Source: CALODP01 sp942492055 (lineage in GTDB: Bacteria > Bacteroidota > Ignavibacteria > Ignavibacteriales > Melioribacteraceae). Taken from it: a stretch of DNA of 64,000 bases. The position numbers were made by a program, and so were the translations under genes. The notes beneath the pieces are model-generated. The model did not search any database and was not told the origin of the DNA. It saw nothing but the letters and a program-made list of their open reading frames with translations. The stretch is taken from positions 930,001-994,000 of the forward strand of contig CALODP010000015.1 of assembly GCA_942492055.1 (NCBI GenBank), given 5' to 3'. Shown piece by piece: positions 9,124 to 16,925 of this stretch. The number at the start of each line of letters is the position of its first letter. Within the stretch, counting starts at the first letter, position 1.

Positions 9124-11340
9124 TTATTTTCTAATTACAGCTATTTTGGCTGTCTTAACTTCACTACCTTCGTTATCATAAGCCACTATAAAATATACTC
9201 CACTTGATACGAATTTTCCGGATTCGTCTTTGCCATCCCAAAATGCGATTCTACCTCCCGGGCTCTCAATCTCTTTTATTAATTTTCCGGAAAGGGTAAG
9301 AATTTTAATTTGAGAATCCTTTATAAGTCCGTCTATTGTAACTCTTGCAGAATTACTTCCGTTAAGAACGAAGGGGCTTGGATAAACAGTGATTTTCTCA
9401 AAACCTTCTTTGGGCTTGACAGATGGCGTTTGAAAAATAGCTAATCCTAAATCTGTCCCTATGAAAAGTTCACCGGTTTGTTCATTTATTGCCAGACTTT
9501 TGATATCATCAGTTGGGAGAGGGCTGTTAAGAGTTGAATAATGCTCTAATATATCTGTCCCGTCTTCCGAGTAGAGGTACAAACCTTGATGTGTCCCGAC
9601 CCATTTTCTATTTGTCGGATCTACAATTAGGCATGATATCGATTGCTGTCCGGAAGCATATACACTTTGAATGCTATTTGGTTTAGTGGTATTGGGAATG
9701 TATTTCAATCCGCTAGATGTACCTATCCAAAGCTCGCCACGATTATCAACTGCCAAAGAGGTAATGGTTATGGAATTTGAAATTGAAGTAACAATTCCCC
9801 AAGTATCGTTAGAAATGTTTTCCAGAGAATTATTATCGTTAAAGTAATATAGTCCCGGAGTCCCTTCTCCATAGGCTACAAACCATTTTGTATTGTTGTG
9901 ATCAATAACTAAAGAATGAATTCCACTATTAGGGGAGATAATGTTACTTGGCATTTGATAATTAATCAAATGGTTTGATGAAGTGAGAACACTTAATGGT
10001 TTTCCTTCGCCATTTTCGGAATTTGCAACCCAAATATTACCATAGGAGTCTTCAGCTATCGCTGTAATAACAACAAAATCCGGATTTTCATCTACTCCTC
10101 GAATCTCAGTTGTTGAAGCGTCATAAGTATAAACGGAGTCACTTGTGAATTTATAAAAGCCACGGCCCCAATTCCCGAAATATTTTTCATCATCAGAAGA
10201 AACAAATACCGAATACATTGCATTGGATTTGAAAGCCGGAGTATTACTTTTGTCTAAATCTTCCCAATCAGTTCCATTAAATTTCATTATTCCTGAACCA
10301 AACACATCCTTTCCTGTTGAAATCCAGAGGTTATTTTTTTTGTCGGTATCCATTTGTATAAAGAAATTACTGGAAGGACCTTCCGGTATAATTCGTTGCG
10401 GGGTAGTCTCATTTTTAATTAAATATAGACCGTCATTTGTTGATAAAGCATAGCATTGCTTATTAATCGGATGAATCTTACTAATTTCCGGTCCTGATAA
10501 GTTTAGTAACTCTGTTGCTTTATCTGATGTAACGGAGTATAGAATGCTATTTTCAAGGGCATACAATTCATCGTTGAAAACTGTAATATCTGAAATGGCT
10601 TCTCTAAGTGTTGAGAATGATTGCCAATTGTTATTCTTAAACTCAATAATCCCTTTCTCCGTAGCAGCTAAGATTTTATCGTTCCATTCAATAATCTTTG
10701 CAATCTTTCCGACTGAAAGATCAGAACTCAAAAAAGAAGTCCATGATTCGGGAGCCGATAAATTTGTAGAATTTTCTTTTAAGATTGCAATACCGTATTC
10801 TGTAGCGACATAAAGAGATTTTCCCATACATGAAGAAATAACTTTTGTCCCCGAAGGTAGACTCCCGAATTTTACAGCTGTTTCTCTTATGTTCATAGTA
10901 TTTATGTCTACTACAGAGAGTCCGAAATCGGTAGCGACATACAAAAAATTGTTGTGAGGTAAAATATGATTAATTCTTTTGTTTATATAATCTGTCTTAC
11001 TAATGTCAAGAATACGATCGAAAGCATTGGAAGAAGGGGAATAAATATCAATAATTCCTTCGTTTGAGCCTAACCAAATTTTTCCGTTTTTGTCAAGTGC
11101 TAAGGCTGAAAGAGATTGACTACTCAGCCCGTTTGACTTGGTAAAGGAATGAATATCCGAGGTATTGTCTATTTGGAAGTAATATGCTCCTCCTTCACTT
11201 GCAACCCAGACCATTTGAGAATCACAGACTGCGTATTGAACAGAAGACATATCACTGTAATTTCTCCATGATCCCATTTGTTGCGCTAGGAGTGACATTG
11301 ATGTAAAAATCAAAACAATAAATACTCGAAATAACCGCAT
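9124..11340 (-). CDS. Secreted beta-propeller protein, PorZ-like, with T9SS/FlgD-type C-terminal domain
   Basis: The protein begins with a signal peptide (MRLFRVFIVLIFTSMSLLAQ). A long run of propeller-blade repeats of the two-component-regulator-propeller kind follows, with recurring patterns such as KIWLGSNEGIIDIY, ELWIGTSSGLKYI and RKWVGTHQGLYLY. The last 90 residues form a beta-sandwich of the FlgD-like/type IX sorting type (VYPSPFVLNG, then LTLSGKLIKEI, WDGKDESGKFVSSGVYFI). Length (738), the early MGSWRNY and AYYFQID blocks and the overall order match PorZ, a surface component of the type IX secretion system that helps deliver anionic LPS. The match is from memory of the architecture. 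It could also be a generic secreted propeller protein. ABC-F lies directly downstream. Confidence 0.7.
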   Translation of the reverse strand: MRLFRVFIVLIFTSMSLLAQQMGSWRNYSDMSSVQYAVCDSQMVWVASEGGAYYFQIDNTSDIHSFTKSNGLSSQSLSALALDKNGKIWLGSNEGIIDIYSPSSNAFDRILDISKTDYINKRINHILPHNNFLYVATDFGLSVVDINTMNIRETAVKFGSLPSGTKVISSCMGKSLYVATEYGIAILKENSTNLSAPESWTSFLSSDLSVGKIAKIIEWNDKILAATEKGIIEFKNNNWQSFSTLREAISDITVFNDELYALENSILYSVTSDKATELLNLSGPEISKIHPINKQCYALSTNDGLYLIKNETTPQRIIPEGPSSNFFIQMDTDKKNNLWISTGKDVFGSGIMKFNGTDWEDLDKSNTPAFKSNAMYSVFVSSDDEKYFGNWGRGFYKFTSDSVYTYDASTTEIRGVDENPDFVVITAIAEDSYGNIWVANSENGEGKPLSVLTSSNHLINYQMPSNIISPNSGIHSLVIDHNNTKWFVAYGEGTPGLYYFNDNNSLENISNDTWGIVTSISNSITITSLAVDNRGELWIGTSSGLKYIPNTTKPNSIQSVYASGQQSISCLIVDPTNRKWVGTHQGLYLYSEDGTDILEHYSTLNSPLPTDDIKSLAINEQTGELFIGTDLGLAIFQTPSVKPKEGFEKITVYPSPFVLNGSNSARVTIDGLIKDSQIKILTLSGKLIKEIESPGGRIAFWDGKDESGKFVSSGVYFIVAYDNEGSEVKTAKIAVIRK

Positions 11341-11465
11341 ATTCTACCTGTATTAATTAGGTGTAATAAATCAATAAAAATAATGTGAAATTCGTCAAGC
11401 CAAAAATAGCATTTTTTTTATATACAAAAAGTACAAAATCGGTAACTGTCAGAGCTAAAAATAAG

Positions 11466-12299
11466 CTAGGCAATATTATTGTGAAGCATTTGCTTCATCA
11501 TCTCAACTTTTGAGGAAGGGATAGTATAATTTCCGAAATGAACTGTATCTCCTTTGTGACCGCCGTGGAAATCGGATCCCCCCGATTCGAGTAGGCAATA
11601 TTGATTCACAATTCCACGATAGAATTTCACCTGATAATTATTGTGTGAAGGATGTACTACTTCGATGCCATCGATACCGGCATTAATTAGATTGTGTAGA
11701 ATTGATTCCTTCATATGTCCTGGGTGGGCAATAAAAGAGAGTCCTCCGGCATCATTAATTAGTTTTAGAGCACTTTGCGGAGAAACATGTATTTTTCTTT
11801 CGTATGCAGGACCATTATCACTTAGATATTTATAAAAAGCCTCATAATAATCTTTTACCAAATCCAATCGTTTTAGAGCCATTGCAATATGAGGGCGTCC
11901 GATTGCGCTACTTTTGGCTTCGGTAAGAACATCGTCGATAGATATATCTAATCCCAGGATATTCAGTTTGCGGATAATTCTTTTAGCTCTGTGATATCTT
12001 TCTTCTCTGAAGAAACTGAGATATTTTTTTAATTCGGTATCCTCATAATCGATAAAATAACCGAGAAGATGAACTTCTTTGTCTTCTATATCAGTGCTTA
12101 ACTCCACTCCAGGAATTACTTCAACACCAATTTCTTTCCCTTTGGCAATTGCTTCGGCTATCCCGTTAACGCTGTCGTGATCAGTAATGCTAATAATATC
12201 GATCTTGCGAGTTTGTGCAATCTCAACAACCTTTTCCGGAGAGCATGCTCCGTCTGAATAGCTTGTGTGAATATGTAAATCAGCTCTTTTATTTGACAT
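11466..12299 (-). CDS. PHP-domain phosphoesterase (RnmA/YciV-like)
   Basis: PHP proteins use a trinuclear metal centre to hydrolyse phosphoesters. The N-terminal ADLHIHTSYSDG and SITDHDSVNG blocks, GVELSTD, the central FIAHPGH and the C-terminal SGGSDFHGGHKG provide the metal-binding His, Asp and Glu residues. The order and length (277) match the YciV/RnmA group, which acts on 3',5'-bisphosphonucleosides and on short 5'-ends of RNA. The specific substrate is inferred from the family only. It lies 2 bp downstream of the Crp/Fnr gene on the same strand and is almost certainly co-transcribed with it. Confidence 0.88.
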   Translation of the reverse strand: MSNKRADLHIHTSYSDGACSPEKVVEIAQTRKIDIISITDHDSVNGIAEAIAKGKEIGVEVIPGVELSTDIEDKEVHLLGYFIDYEDTELKKYLSFFREERYHRAKRIIRKLNILGLDISIDDVLTEAKSSAIGRPHIAMALKRLDLVKDYYEAFYKYLSDNGPAYERKIHVSPQSALKLINDAGGLSFIAHPGHMKESILHNLINAGIDGIEVVHPSHNNYQVKFYRGIVNQYCLLESGGSDFHGGHKGDTVHFGNYTIPSSKVEMMKQMLHNNIA

Positions 12300-12301
12300 A
12301 A

Positions 12302-12985
12302 TTATGCGAATGTGTCTTTAAATTTTTCGAAATTGAGGATTCTTAATCTTGTCCCTTCCAGCTCAACTAAGCCTTTTTTTGCAAATGAATGCAGAGTGCG
12401 AGAGATTGTTTCTCTAGAAGTTCCGGCCATATTTGCCAGATCTTGTTGCAGAGGAAGCTTTTCTATCTCAACAATTCCTTGCTTAATTTTACCGTGAGTC
12501 TCAGCTATTTGCATTACCACGGTAGCAACTTTCCCTTCGGCATCTTTTAATGATAGAGATTTGATCTTCATATCGGCAGAACGTAATCTTTGTGTAAGTT
12601 CTTTCAAAAGAGCGATTGAGACTTCGGGATGATCTTTAAGTAGATTCAAAAATTCAGCTCTCTGAATTATGTATAGCTCTGATTCTTCCAATGCTATAAC
12701 AGTTGCCGATCTTTTTTGACCATCCAAAATTGCCATCTCACCGAAAAAATCGGATTCCGAAAGTATAGAAAGAATTACTTCTTTTCCGTCGGCGCTTGCT
12801 CTTGAAACTTTAACTTTACCTGTTGCAATAACAAATAGTGCCGAACCGGCATCTTCTTCCATTAATATTATAGCGTCTTTCTTGTATATCTTTCTGTGAC
12901 CAATTTGAGCGATCTTTGCTATCGTTTCTTCAGGCAAGTCTGAAAAGATTGGAACATATAGTAAAAAATCTGTTGATGCCGACAT
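12302..12985 (-). CDS. Crp/Fnr-family transcription regulator
   Basis: Residues about 10-125 form a cyclic-nucleotide-binding-type beta-roll with the phosphate-cassette-like FFGEMAILDGQKRSATV. A dimer helix follows, and residues about 150-220 are a Crp-type winged helix with recognition region LANMAGTSRETISRTL. There is no N-terminal cysteine cluster, so it is not an oxygen-sensing Fe-S FNR. The FGE...RSA pattern would be compatible with cyclic-nucleotide binding, but the ligand is unknown. The start is supported by GGAGG 5 nt upstream. It is divergent from gap, and its position makes regulation of central carbon metabolism possible, but I see no convincing palindromic binding site in the 214-bp gap. 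Confidence 0.9.
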   Translation of the reverse strand: MSASTDFLLYVPIFSDLPEETIAKIAQIGHRKIYKKDAIILMEEDAGSALFVIATGKVKVSRASADGKEVILSILSESDFFGEMAILDGQKRSATVIALEESELYIIQRAEFLNLLKDHPEVSIALLKELTQRLRSADMKIKSLSLKDAEGKVATVVMQIAETHGKIKQGIVEIEKLPLQQDLANMAGTSRETISRTLHSFAKKGLVELEGTRLRILNFEKFKDTFA

Positions 12986-13143
12986 TCCGTCCTCCGAATT
13001 ATTTAGGGCGAATAAAAAAGTGACAAAATTAAATCCATTATAAAGATATAAAATTATATGAAACTTTTCTTCAGACTAAAAATAGAGAATGAAAAAAGGT
13101 AACACAAATTTAATATACTGCAAAATTGATATTATTCCCAGAA

Positions 13144-13171
13144 TTGAGTAAATTTCACGTCAATATTTTTG
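13144..13171 (+). promoter_or_regulatory. Candidate Bacteroidota-type promoter for gap
   Basis: TATTTTTG at 13164-13171 fits the Bacteroidota -7 consensus TAnnTTTG exactly, with a TTG at 13144-13146 placed 17 bp upstream as a possible -33 element (the usual spacing is slightly longer). Transcription would begin near 13178, leaving a short leader with GGAGG at 13186-13190 before the ATG at 13200. The assignment rests on pattern only. Confidence 0.4.
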
Positions 13172-13199
13172 GAATCTTAGTAAATGGAGGTTATAAATT

Positions 13200-14258
13200 A
13201 TGGCAGTAAAAGTAGGTATTAACGGATTCGGAAGAATCGGAAGACTTGTTTTTAACGCGATCGCAAACAGAGGATTGCTTGGAAACGAAATTGATGTTGT
13301 TGCAGTTGTTGACGTAAGCACAGATGCTAATTATTTTGCTTATCAGTTAAAGTATGATTCAGTACAAGGTAAATTCCAGGGTACTGTTGGAAGTGAAAAA
13401 AGCGATCCTTCTTTGGAAGCAGATGATATTTTGGTTGTTAATGGACAAAAAATTAAATGTATCGCTGCACAGAGAGAACCTGGTCAATTGCCTTGGAAAG
13501 AATTAGGTGTTGATTATGTAATCGAATCAACCGGTTTGTTTACTGCTTCCGAAAAAGCTCAGGGTCACATCGATGCAGGTGCTAAGAAAGTTATTATTTC
13601 AGCTCCTGGTAAAGGGGATGTTAAGACTATCGTAATGGGTGTTAACGATGAAGAATATGATGCAGAAAATCATAATATAGTATCTAACGCATCATGTACA
13701 ACAAACTGTTTAGCTCCGGTAGTTCATGTTCTATTGAAAGAAGGTATCGGCATTGAAACTGGTTTGATGACAACAATTCACTCATATACAGCTACTCAGA
13801 AAACAGTTGACGGTCCTTCTAAGAAAGACTGGAGAGGTGGTAGAGCTGCGGCTATTAATATTATTCCTTCTTCAACCGGTGCTGCTAAAGCTGTTGGTGA
13901 AGTATTGCCTGTTACAAAAGGTAAATTGACAGGAATGTCATTCCGTGTTCCAACTCCTACGGTATCAGTTGTTGACTTAACTTTCCGCACAGAGAAAGAC
14001 ACTTCTATCGATGAAATAGATGCATTGATGAAAAAAGCTTCAGAGACTTATTTGAATGGTATCTTAGGATATGCTAATGAAGAAGTAGTTTCTTCTGATT
14101 TTATTCACGATCAGAGATCTTCTATCTATGATTCATTGGCTACTCTTCAGAATAATCTTAAAGGAGAAAAGAGATTCTTCAAAGTTGTTTCATGGTATGA
14201 CAACGAATGGGGTTATTCTAACAGAGTTGTTGATTTAGTCTTGAAAATGGCGAAATAA
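13200..14258 (+). CDS. gap: Glyceraldehyde-3-phosphate dehydrogenase, type I
   Basis: Glycolytic and gluconeogenic enzyme that converts glyceraldehyde-3-phosphate, phosphate and NAD to 1,3-bisphosphoglycerate. It has the nucleotide-binding start VGINGFGRIGR, the NAD-selecting Asp at residue 38 (VVDVS), catalytic Cys166 in SNASCTTNCLAP, His194 in TTIHSYTATQ, and the C-terminal SWYDNEWGYSNRV. At 352 residues it is longer than most bacterial enzymes (about 335). Several insert segments (DANYFAYQLKYDSVQG, NGQKIKCIAAQ) recall the long form known from kinetoplastid glycosomes and some bacteria. The strong GGAGG site, its own promoter candidate and a terminator indicate a highly expressed single-gene unit just ahead of pgk. 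Confidence 0.96.
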   Translation: MAVKVGINGFGRIGRLVFNAIANRGLLGNEIDVVAVVDVSTDANYFAYQLKYDSVQGKFQGTVGSEKSDPSLEADDILVVNGQKIKCIAAQREPGQLPWKELGVDYVIESTGLFTASEKAQGHIDAGAKKVIISAPGKGDVKTIVMGVNDEEYDAENHNIVSNASCTTNCLAPVVHVLLKEGIGIETGLMTTIHSYTATQKTVDGPSKKDWRGGRAAAINIIPSSTGAAKAVGEVLPVTKGKLTGMSFRVPTPTVSVVDLTFRTEKDTSIDEIDALMKKASETYLNGILGYANEEVVSSDFIHDQRSSIYDSLATLQNNLKGEKRFFKVVSWYDNEWGYSNRVVDLVLKMAK

Positions 14259-14280
14259 TTCTTTTCAGATGTTTTTTACA

Positions 14281-14318
14281 AAGACGCAGTTCCAACTTGA
14301 ATGGCTGCGTCTTTTTTT
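14281..14318 (+). terminator. Rho-independent terminator after gap
   Basis: A 9-bp perfect stem (AAGACGCAG at 14281-14289 with CTGCGTCTT at 14305-14313) with a 15-nt loop runs directly into seven T residues. It lies 22 bp after the gap stop and separates gap from pgk. Confidence 0.85.
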
Positions 14319-14364
14319 GTATTAACGAATATCACAAATAATAATATATAATTTGGAGAGTACT

Positions 14365-15564
14365 ATGAATAAGCTATCTATCGATAAGGTTGAACTCAAA
14401 GGAAAGAAAGTCTTAATGAGAGTTGACTTTAACGTACCTCTGGATGAGAATCAGAATATTACTGATGACAGAAGAATTACTGCAGCTCTTCCTTCAATTG
14501 AAAAATGTATCAAGGAAGGGGCAAAAACTATTTTGATGAGTCACTTGGGAAGACCTAAGGGAGAAGCTAAACCTGAGTTTAGTTTGAAACCTGTTGCCAA
14601 AAGACTTAGTGAGTTGTTGGGTAAAGAGGTTAAATTTGCTACAGATTGTATTGGTGAAGATGCCAAAGCAATTGTTGCCGATTTAGCCGAGGGTGAAGTT
14701 CTTCTTCTTGAAAACTTAAGATATTATAAAGAAGAAACAAAGAATGACGCTGAGTTTGCTGAAAAATTAGCTGCTTACGGTGATGTTTATATCAACGACG
14801 CATTCGGAACCGCACACAGAGCTCACGCTTCTACCGAAGGTGTTACAAAGTATATCGATACTTGTGCTGCCGGATACCTTTTGCAGAAAGAATTGGATTA
14901 TTTGGGAAGCGCTATTGCCGAACCTAAAAAACCATTTACTGCAATTTTGGGTGGAGCAAAAATCTCAGGTAAGATTGATGTAATTGAAAACTTACTTCCG
15001 AAAGTTGATAATCTTATTGTCGGTGGTGGAATGGCTTATACATTCTACAAAGCAATGGGATTGGAGATTGGTACATCATTGTTGGAAGAAGATAAAGTTC
15101 CTGTAGCTAAGGAAATTCTCGAGAGAGTAAAGGGAATGGATGTAAACTTCATTCTTCCTAAAGACGTTGTTATTACTAAAGAATTTGACGCTAACGCCGA
15201 AGGTACTGTTGTTGGAATTGATGGTATTCCTTCTGATCAGATGGGAATGGATATCGGCCCTGACACTATCGAATATTTCAAAGAAGTTGTAAGCAATAGT
15301 AAGACTGTTGTTTGGAATGGTCCAATGGGCGTATTTGAATTCGATAAATTTGCTAAAGGAACTAGCGCTATTGCAACAGCTTTGGTTGATGCTACTGAAA
15401 AAGGTGCTATCACTATTATCGGCGGTGGCGATTCAGCTGCTGCTATTAAGAAAGCCGGATTGGATGATAAAGTATCTCATGTTTCCACCGGTGGCGGTGC
15501 GTCTTTGGAATTCTTGGAAGGAAAAGAATTACCAGGTGTTGCAGCTTTGAACGATGTAAAATAG
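14365..15564 (+). CDS. pgk: Phosphoglycerate kinase
   Basis: This enzyme transfers the acyl phosphate of 1,3-bisphosphoglycerate to ADP. The signature KVLMRVDFNVPLD lies near the N-terminus, with HLGRPKG and LLLENLRYYKEE. The C-terminal nucleotide domain carries LGGAKISGKI, VWNGPMGVFE and IIGGGDSAAA. The length of 399 residues is standard. An upstream in-frame TTG at 14353 overlaps the GGAGAG ribosome site (14355-14360), so the ATG at 14365, correctly spaced from it, is the real start. With gap upstream it forms the lower-glycolysis pair, although each gene has its own terminator. Confidence 0.96.
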   Translation: MNKLSIDKVELKGKKVLMRVDFNVPLDENQNITDDRRITAALPSIEKCIKEGAKTILMSHLGRPKGEAKPEFSLKPVAKRLSELLGKEVKFATDCIGEDAKAIVADLAEGEVLLLENLRYYKEETKNDAEFAEKLAAYGDVYINDAFGTAHRAHASTEGVTKYIDTCAAGYLLQKELDYLGSAIAEPKKPFTAILGGAKISGKIDVIENLLPKVDNLIVGGGMAYTFYKAMGLEIGTSLLEEDKVPVAKEILERVKGMDVNFILPKDVVITKEFDANAEGTVVGIDGIPSDQMGMDIGPDTIEYFKEVVSNSKTVVWNGPMGVFEFDKFAKGTSAIATALVDATEKGAITIIGGGDSAAAIKKAGLDDKVSHVSTGGGASLEFLEGKELPGVAALNDVK

Positions 15565-15587
15565 TTTGTTAGAAACTTTTCTTATCG

Positions 15588-15627
15588 GAAGCAGTCTAAG
15601 TGATTAGATTGCTTCTTTTATTTTTTC
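15588..15627 (+). terminator. Terminator after pgk
   Basis: A 12-nt stem with G-T pairs (15588-15599 with 15604-15615) and a 4-nt loop is followed by TTTTATTTTTT. It lies 24 bp after the pgk stop. Confidence 0.75.
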
Positions 15628-15672
15628 TAATTTTAATGTAATTTATTGCTCCATAACTAAACAGGAAGATAG

Positions 15673-16626
15673 ATGGGATTCGACAATAGGGATTATTACA
15701 AACCACGAGGATTCGGTTTTTTTTCAAATCTTTCTCCAATAATTAAAAACTTATTGATAGCAAATATAATAGTGTTTTTTGTCCAGGTTATCTTTGAGAA
15801 CATTAATTTTGGTGGTATTCCCGGGTGGTATTTATTAAATAGATATTTTGCGCTGAACCCAATTGCCGGAGTTGATCAAGTAGGACAATCATTTAATTTC
15901 CAAATTTGGCAACTATTTACATATCAGTTCATGCATGGTAATTTTATGCATATTCTATTCAATATGTTTGCATTGTGGATGTTTGGTTCGGAACTTGCAT
16001 ATATGTGGGGAGATAGAAAGTTTTTTCTTTTTTATCTGGTATGCGGTTTAGGTGCTGGTATAATTCATCTTTTCTTTTCTCCTATTTTTAGTAGTCAACT
16101 TGCTCCGACATTAGGGGCTTCCGGATCCATCTTTGGTATATTAGTAGCCTATGCGTTGTATTTTCCAAATCGATATATAATAACACAATTTTTGATTCCT
16201 GTAAAAGCTAAATATTTGATAGTATTTTATGTAGTGTTGGAGTTCTCTAGTGTTGGTGATATGAGTGGGTTTGCTCATTTGGCACATATCGGAGGTGCAA
16301 TAACCGGAGCAATACTTATCCTTTTAGATAAAAAGTATTACTTCAATATCGATAAGATATTTAATTACTTTAAAAATATTACAAAACCAAAGGATCCTAA
16401 AGCTAATGCGGGAAGTTTCAGAAGGCCTGTAAAAAATCCTTTCTATAAAGATAAGAAAGTAGAAGAAGCCGAATTCTATGAAATCAATCCGAATGAAAAG
16501 AAAGAATCGGAGCCAATTCCTCAAGAAGAAATTGATAGAATTTTGGATAAAATAAGTAAGAGTGGCTATCAAAATCTTACTAAAGAAGAGAAAAAAGTAT
16601 TATTCGAAGCAAGTAAGAGAAACTAG
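15673..16626 (+). CDS. Rhomboid-family intramembrane serine protease
   Basis: Six-helix membrane protease core in residues about 20-225. It has the helix-4 catalytic Ser in TLGASGSIFGIL, the helix-6 His in GFAHLAHIGGAITG, and the early HGNFMHILFNMFALWMFG block. A soluble C-terminal tail of about 85 residues ends with a short helical motif (EEIDRILDKISKSG, then LTKEEKKVL) that is common in Bacteroidota rhomboids (DUF6576-like). Substrates are unknown. The lipoprotein gene starts on the last base of this gene's stop codon, so the two are translationally coupled. Confidence 0.92.
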   Translation: MGFDNRDYYKPRGFGFFSNLSPIIKNLLIANIIVFFVQVIFENINFGGIPGWYLLNRYFALNPIAGVDQVGQSFNFQIWQLFTYQFMHGNFMHILFNMFALWMFGSELAYMWGDRKFFLFYLVCGLGAGIIHLFFSPIFSSQLAPTLGASGSIFGILVAYALYFPNRYIITQFLIPVKAKYLIVFYVVLEFSSVGDMSGFAHLAHIGGAITGAILILLDKKYYFNIDKIFNYFKNITKPKDPKANAGSFRRPVKNPFYKDKKVEEAEFYEINPNEKKESEPIPQEEIDRILDKISKSGYQNLTKEEKKVLFEASKRN

Positions 16627-16925
16627 TGAAAAATTTTCTATTTATTCTGATAAGCTCGTTATTGTTATTTGCCGGTTGCAGTAATTCTGGTAGGAAAGAG
16701 AAAAACGCAAAGCTCTATGTCGATTTGTTGGTATTGGAAGAATCAAGTAAATTGACTCGTGATTCCTTAAGGTCCGAGGAGGCAAAACTCTTTGAAAAGT
16801 ATAATCTTTCCAAAGCAAAATATTTGAGCGATATGAAATCCTATGAAGAGAACGATTGGGACGAATTTTTCAAACTCGCTCGCTCATATATGGATACATT
16901 AAAAGCAAGAGACTCAATTAAGTAG
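16626..16925 (+). CDS. Small lipoprotein, function unknown
   Basis: A 99-residue protein with a clear lipoprotein signal peptide (ISSLLLFAGC, acylated Cys near residue 18) and a short, highly charged, mostly helical mature part with no recognised domain. GTG is the start, overlapping the rhomboid stop codon TAG by one base. Its small size, Cys-anchored helix and LDS-type charged repeats suggest a periplasmic helical protein tied to the envelope, but nothing more can be inferred. The 3' end overlaps the convergent recQ gene by 8 bp. Confidence 0.78.
   Translation: MKNFLFILISSLLLFAGCSNSGRKEKNAKLYVDLLVLEESSKLTRDSLRSEEAKLFEKYNLSKAKYLSDMKSYEENDWDEFFKLARSYMDTLKARDSIK

Noticed and set aside
12986..13199. 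FNR/Crp palindrome between the regulator and gap genes
   Set aside because: TTGAT and GTGAC half-sites occur, but no matching half-site lies at the right distance.
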